This document shows positions 5,219-5,545 of a stretch of 5,545 bases of DNA, one piece after another; positions within the stretch are counted from its first letter, which is position 1, and the number at the start of each line of letters is the position of its first letter. Below the pieces are notes generated by a model, which saw only the letters and a list, made by a program, of their open reading frames with translations, had not been told where the DNA came from and made no database searches. The stretch is from Methanosarcinales archaeon (lineage in GTDB: Archaea; Halobacteriota; Syntropharchaeia; Alkanophagales; Methanospirareceae): positions 1 to 5,545 of the forward strand of contig WJOV01000121.1 of assembly GCA_009618475.1 (NCBI GenBank), given 5' to 3'. The position numbers were made by a program, and so were the translations under genes.

Positions 5219-5545
5219 AGCAATTTAATTATGGAACATAATACTTGGACAGTTTCTTATCAGCCTTCTCCCTCGTAAACTTCCAGTTTTTGTTACCTGC
5301 GTCACGCGTTTTCCTGCTTTGAATTCGACTGCTACGAATATGTTTGCCGTACCATTCCTGATGTACTCATAATCGTATTTTTCCGGGCTTCCCGGCTTCA
5401 TGGGGATGGGTATTCTCTTCTCGCCGAGAAGTTGCTTTGGTTTCTCGTCAAGATTGACGAGAGGTCTTTTCGGGTCGTATGGTTCTTCATACAGGTCAAG
5501 GACATTGTACATGCATGCTCTGAATATTGCATCAATCGTCTGGAT
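5219..5545 (-). mobile_element. Remnant of an IS630-family insertion sequence, one end
   Basis: The decayed transposase marks an IS630-type element whose 5' part lies beyond the right edge. The element should end shortly after the transposase tail, in the A+T-rich bases around 5216-5228. IS630 elements duplicate a TA target, and several TA steps occur there. No terminal inverted repeat can be assigned, because the other end is outside the window. Confidence 0.5.
5225..5545 (-). pseudogene. IS630-family transposase, internally deleted fragment
   Basis: The frame enters from the right edge (IQTIDAIFRAC, then MYNVLDLYEEPYDPKRP) and matches IS630 transposases: PLVNLDEKPKQLL with the first catalytic Asp (codon 5449-5447), PMKPGSPEKYDYEYIRNGTA, then IFVAVEFKAGKRVTQVTK. 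In a full enzyme about 150-200 more residues follow, including the second Asp ('DN..TH') and the Glu block. Here they are absent. Instead, in a frame shifted at an A-tract (5287-5291), the DNA reads NWKFTREKADKKLSKYYVP and stops at TAA 5229-5231, which is the typical IS630 C-terminal tail ('NW.FT...A..KL...Y'). The original frame runs on through unrelated residues to TAA 5225. So the middle of the gene is deleted and the ends are rejoined out of frame. The product cannot be an active DDE transposase. Confidence 0.8.

Noticed and set aside
4526..5545. Diversity-generating retroelement or complete group II intron
   Set aside because: No reverse transcriptase, no template/variable repeat pair differing at adenines, and no domain V-like motif is visible in the window.
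1..5545. CRISPR array, tRNA or rRNA genes
   Set aside because: No regularly spaced repeats, cloverleaf with a T-loop motif, or rRNA-like conserved stretch was found on reading either strand.

Overview
The window looks like a piece of a euryarchaeal chromosome, probably from the methanogen/ANME side of the group. The clearest marker is a 553-residue phenylalanyl-tRNA synthetase beta subunit of the short archaeal/eukaryotic type, which lacks the N-terminal tRNA-binding extension of the bacterial form. A NadX-type aspartate dehydrogenase C-terminus, purine-rich Shine-Dalgarno sites and a short-leader TATA-type promoter agree with this. The exact lineage is an inference and is not proven by the sequence.

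Left part (1-3772, + strand): a compact, colinear block. It holds the end of nadX (aspartate to iminoaspartate, first step of NAD synthesis), a large cytoplasmic TPR protein of unknown function (ATG at 214), and pheT 19 bases behind it. The short gaps and lack of visible internal promoters suggest co-transcription. The TPR protein carries two related 'WFLF' modules, one of them complete. PheT carries a lineage-specific looking 11-residue near-duplication in its C-terminal core.

Junction (3773-3833): directly after pheT there is a good Shine-Dalgarno site and an ATG, but the frame closes after 11 codons. This may be the stump of a lost downstream gene.

Right part (3825-5545, - strand): an accessory, A+T-richer, strand-flipped block that reads from right to left. 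It begins with a decayed IS630-family transposase running in from beyond the right edge. Its middle is missing, and its true C-terminus is fused on in another frame. Against its end lies a 156-residue ORF without an SD site that looks like the rear part of a PD-(D/E)XK-type nuclease domain. Next comes a roughly 220-base stretch holding either a broken reading frame (in-frame TGA at codon 11) or a structured RNA. Last is a two-TM membrane protein with its own TATA-like promoter and an 8-bp inverted repeat sitting where an operator would be expected.

No tRNA, rRNA, CRISPR array or complete insertion sequence was seen. The block right of pheT looks like a site of repeated insertion and decay. 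No complete novel system can be demonstrated here. The best leads are the TPR/WFLF protein, the putative operator of the membrane protein, and the unexplained 4526-4741 element.
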